A stretch of 64,000 nt of DNA from Panorpa germanica (taxonomy: Eukaryota > Arthropoda > Insecta > Mecoptera > Panorpidae): NCBI GenBank assembly GCA_963678705.1, contig OY783221.1, positions 2,604,001 through 2,668,000 of the forward strand, given 5' to 3'. Positions 62,455 to 64,000 of this stretch are shown one piece after another. The notes beneath the pieces were generated by a model. That model was not told where the DNA came from and ran no database searches. It was given only the letters and a program-made list of their open reading frames with translations. Within the stretch, counting starts at the first letter, position 1; each line of letters begins with the position of its first letter. The position numbers and the translations under genes are program-made.

Positions 62455-64000
62455 ATGGAGGGATTGAAAAGGCTTAGATCGGCGCGGACGGCTGCAAAAA
62501 GTGCAATATCACGGATGGACAATTACGTCAGCGACCCAAGGGCTCTCGACTCCGCTACAGTGGAGGTGCTGCAGGTGAAAAAAGAAAAGATGATGACTAC
62601 ATTCCAATCGTACGAGCTCACGCAGTACAGCATTTTAGAAATTGATGATCAAGATGAGGAAGACATTGAAGAAGTTGAAGAGAAGTATTTTAACATTATT
62701 GCAAAATTAAATGCTAGCATCAATAAGTTAAAAGAAGTTAATAGGCCTGAATTAGTTCCATTGAAGCTCCCAGCGGTGGAAATTCCAACCTTCGATGGCA
62801 AGGATATAACCAGGTTTAAGCCCTTTTATGAGCTCTTCCAAGCAGTGGTTCACAATAATGCATCATTGTCCGATGTTCAAAGACTTTTTTATTTGAGAAA
62901 GTATCTCGTTGATGAGGCTCTCTCAATAATTATAAATCTACCGCTTGTGAACAGTTCATACAAAGAGGCTATTGATTTATTGTTAGCGCGGTATGAAAAT
63001 AAGGCGAGATTAATCTTTTATCACATTAATATAATACTTGATATTCCCAACATGCAGAAAGGTACTGCAGTCGATATAAGGGCTTTTTTATGTCAAGTAA
63101 AACAGCAATTACAAGCGTTAAAAAATCTTGATGAGCCTGTAGACAAGTGGGATATGATTTTAATCTCGGCCTTAAGTAGAAAATTAGATATCGTTACTAA
63201 CCGCACTTTCCACATGGAAAGAAATTTAGAAGAACTGCCTACTATGGCAGAATTTATTTCATTTTTAGAAAGACGTGCAATTGCAATTGAGTATAGTTTA
63301 GATTATAAAAATATGTCACATGACAATAATAATAATAAAGGAAATGTGGTTCCAAGAAAATTGTATAATAAAAATAAGTATTCACATAATAATATTGTAT
63401 GTAATCTTGCTATTTGTGAATATACAAACCTTGAGAATGTTATGAAACAATCTTGGACAACTGAGAAAGTCCCAGAGGAATCAGATAAGTTTTCTGAGGA
63501 TTACTTAAAGGCTGAACATAAATTTCAAAATTCAGTAGCACTTAAAAATAATTTAACTGTTGATTTGCCATTACTCAGCCTAGTAAATAAAATAGAATTG
63601 GAGGATTCTTTCTCAGTTGCCCCGCAAAGATTTAATGTGTTGGAAAAAAGATTTAGACACAATCCTTCATTATTGGAGGTTTATAAAACATTATTAAACA
63701 GATCAACCAGTATTATGACATTAGGTTTAAAACACAATATTATTTTTATAAATATTAAAATAAAAACAAATTTAATTTGCTACAAGTCCAGTGTAGCTCC
63801 ATCAAGTAAGGTACTTACAATACCCCAGCTTGAGATTATTAGCGCAGTGTTGCTGGTGCGAATCAAACAAGCAACAAATAAAATTTTTGATTCAAATACA
63901 ATACTTCCATCAGATATTAATTGCAATGTTTACAACATTGATGTAAAACAAACATCTGTACTGTTGGAATTGTTAAAAGATAATTGTTTCAATAACATTG
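62455..64000 (+). CDS. BEL/Pao Gag fused to RT start and RNase H segment (runs off window)
   Basis: 515 codons open from ATG 62455 to the window edge, with no stop. Residues 1-40 are a basic N-terminus ('LKRLRSARTAAKSAISRM'). About 103-290 is a BEL/Pao Gag core with 'LPAVEIPTFDGKDITRFKPF' and 'LFYLRKYLVDEAL' (the region often labelled DUF1759). From about 314 the frame reads 'LENVMKQSWTTEKVPE' and 'APQRFNVLEKRF', which normally lie after the protease at the beginning of the reverse transcriptase. From about 440, 'CYKSSVAPSSKVLTIPQLEI' corresponds to the RNase H region after the RT core. The CCHC zinc knuckles, the aspartic protease DTG motif and the RT palm with YVDD are therefore missing between these blocks. 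Both junctions keep the frame open. Likely a non-autonomous deletion derivative; whether integrase follows cannot be seen. The fusion could also be an assembly chimera. Confidence 0.85.
   Translation, partial: MEGLKRLRSARTAAKSAISRMDNYVSDPRALDSATVEVLQVKKEKMMTTFQSYELTQYSILEIDDQDEEDIEEVEEKYFNIIAKLNASINKLKEVNRPELVPLKLPAVEIPTFDGKDITRFKPFYELFQAVVHNNASLSDVQRLFYLRKYLVDEALSIIINLPLVNSSYKEAIDLLLARYENKARLIFYHINIILDIPNMQKGTAVDIRAFLCQVKQQLQALKNLDEPVDKWDMILISALSRKLDIVTNRTFHMERNLEELPTMAEFISFLERRAIAIEYSLDYKNMSHDNNNNKGNVVPRKLYNKNKYSHNNIVCNLAICEYTNLENVMKQSWTTEKVPEESDKFSEDYLKAEHKFQNSVALKNNLTVDLPLLSLVNKIELEDSFSVAPQRFNVLEKRFRHNPSLLEVYKTLLNRSTSIMTLGLKHNIIFINIKIKTNLICYKSSVAPSSKVLTIPQLEIISAVLLVRIKQATNKIFDSNTILPSDINCNVYNIDVKQTSVLLELLKDNCFNNI

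Overview
The window is AT-rich nuclear DNA from an animal, most likely an insect. The evidence is a Ty1/copia element primed by an initiator tRNA-Met fragment, a BEL/Pao element, a piggyBac relic, LINE 3' ends and many MITEs, with no operon-like gene packing. No host protein-coding exon, rRNA or tRNA could be identified. Everything recognisable is mobile-element DNA at various stages of decay, set in long stretches of unassigned AT-rich sequence.

Layout. 0.7-7.8 kb: a pair of ~650 bp inverted repeat arms 3.7 kb apart, one copy of a dispersed repeat (family X) between them, and a local tandem duplication. 9-21 kb: mostly anonymous sequence with hairpins, copies of a CCCAGTAAAC-ended MITE, a Harbinger-like MITE and two more family X copies, one interrupted by a MITE. 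21.67-24.68 kb: a ~3.0 kb DNA transposon with ~0.72 kb terminal inverted repeats (TIRs). It carries a 5'-incomplete reading frame for an XPG/FEN-like nuclease with a C-terminal Cys-rich domain (Academ-like, tentative). 28.9-31.8 kb: repeat fragments and a 759 bp piggyBac deletion product in TTAA sites that still encodes the C-terminal Cys-rich domain. 32.8-34.0 kb: a 209 bp AT microsatellite and a nested repeat cluster. 34.18-37.26 kb: a young copia element with LTRs that read as identical and a 5 bp target duplication. 38-43 kb: a decayed LINE tail, a TTAA-flanked MITE and a second copy of the nested cluster. 50-58 kb: three 5'-truncated copies of one LINE family, each with a target-site duplication (TSD), plus older LINE debris. 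58.8 kb: another family X copy. 61.7-64 kb: the 5' part of a BEL/Pao element running off the window end.

The most notable feature is that both LTR retrotransposons are internal deletion derivatives that still keep one long open frame. The copia element fuses Gag directly to reverse transcriptase/RNase H, losing protease and integrase. The BEL element fuses Gag to the start of RT and then to an RNase H segment, losing the Gag zinc knuckles, protease and RT core. These would be non-autonomous passengers, or Gag-domain fusion proteins, depending on full-length relatives elsewhere. All calls come from reading the sequence by eye; family names marked tentative need a database comparison.
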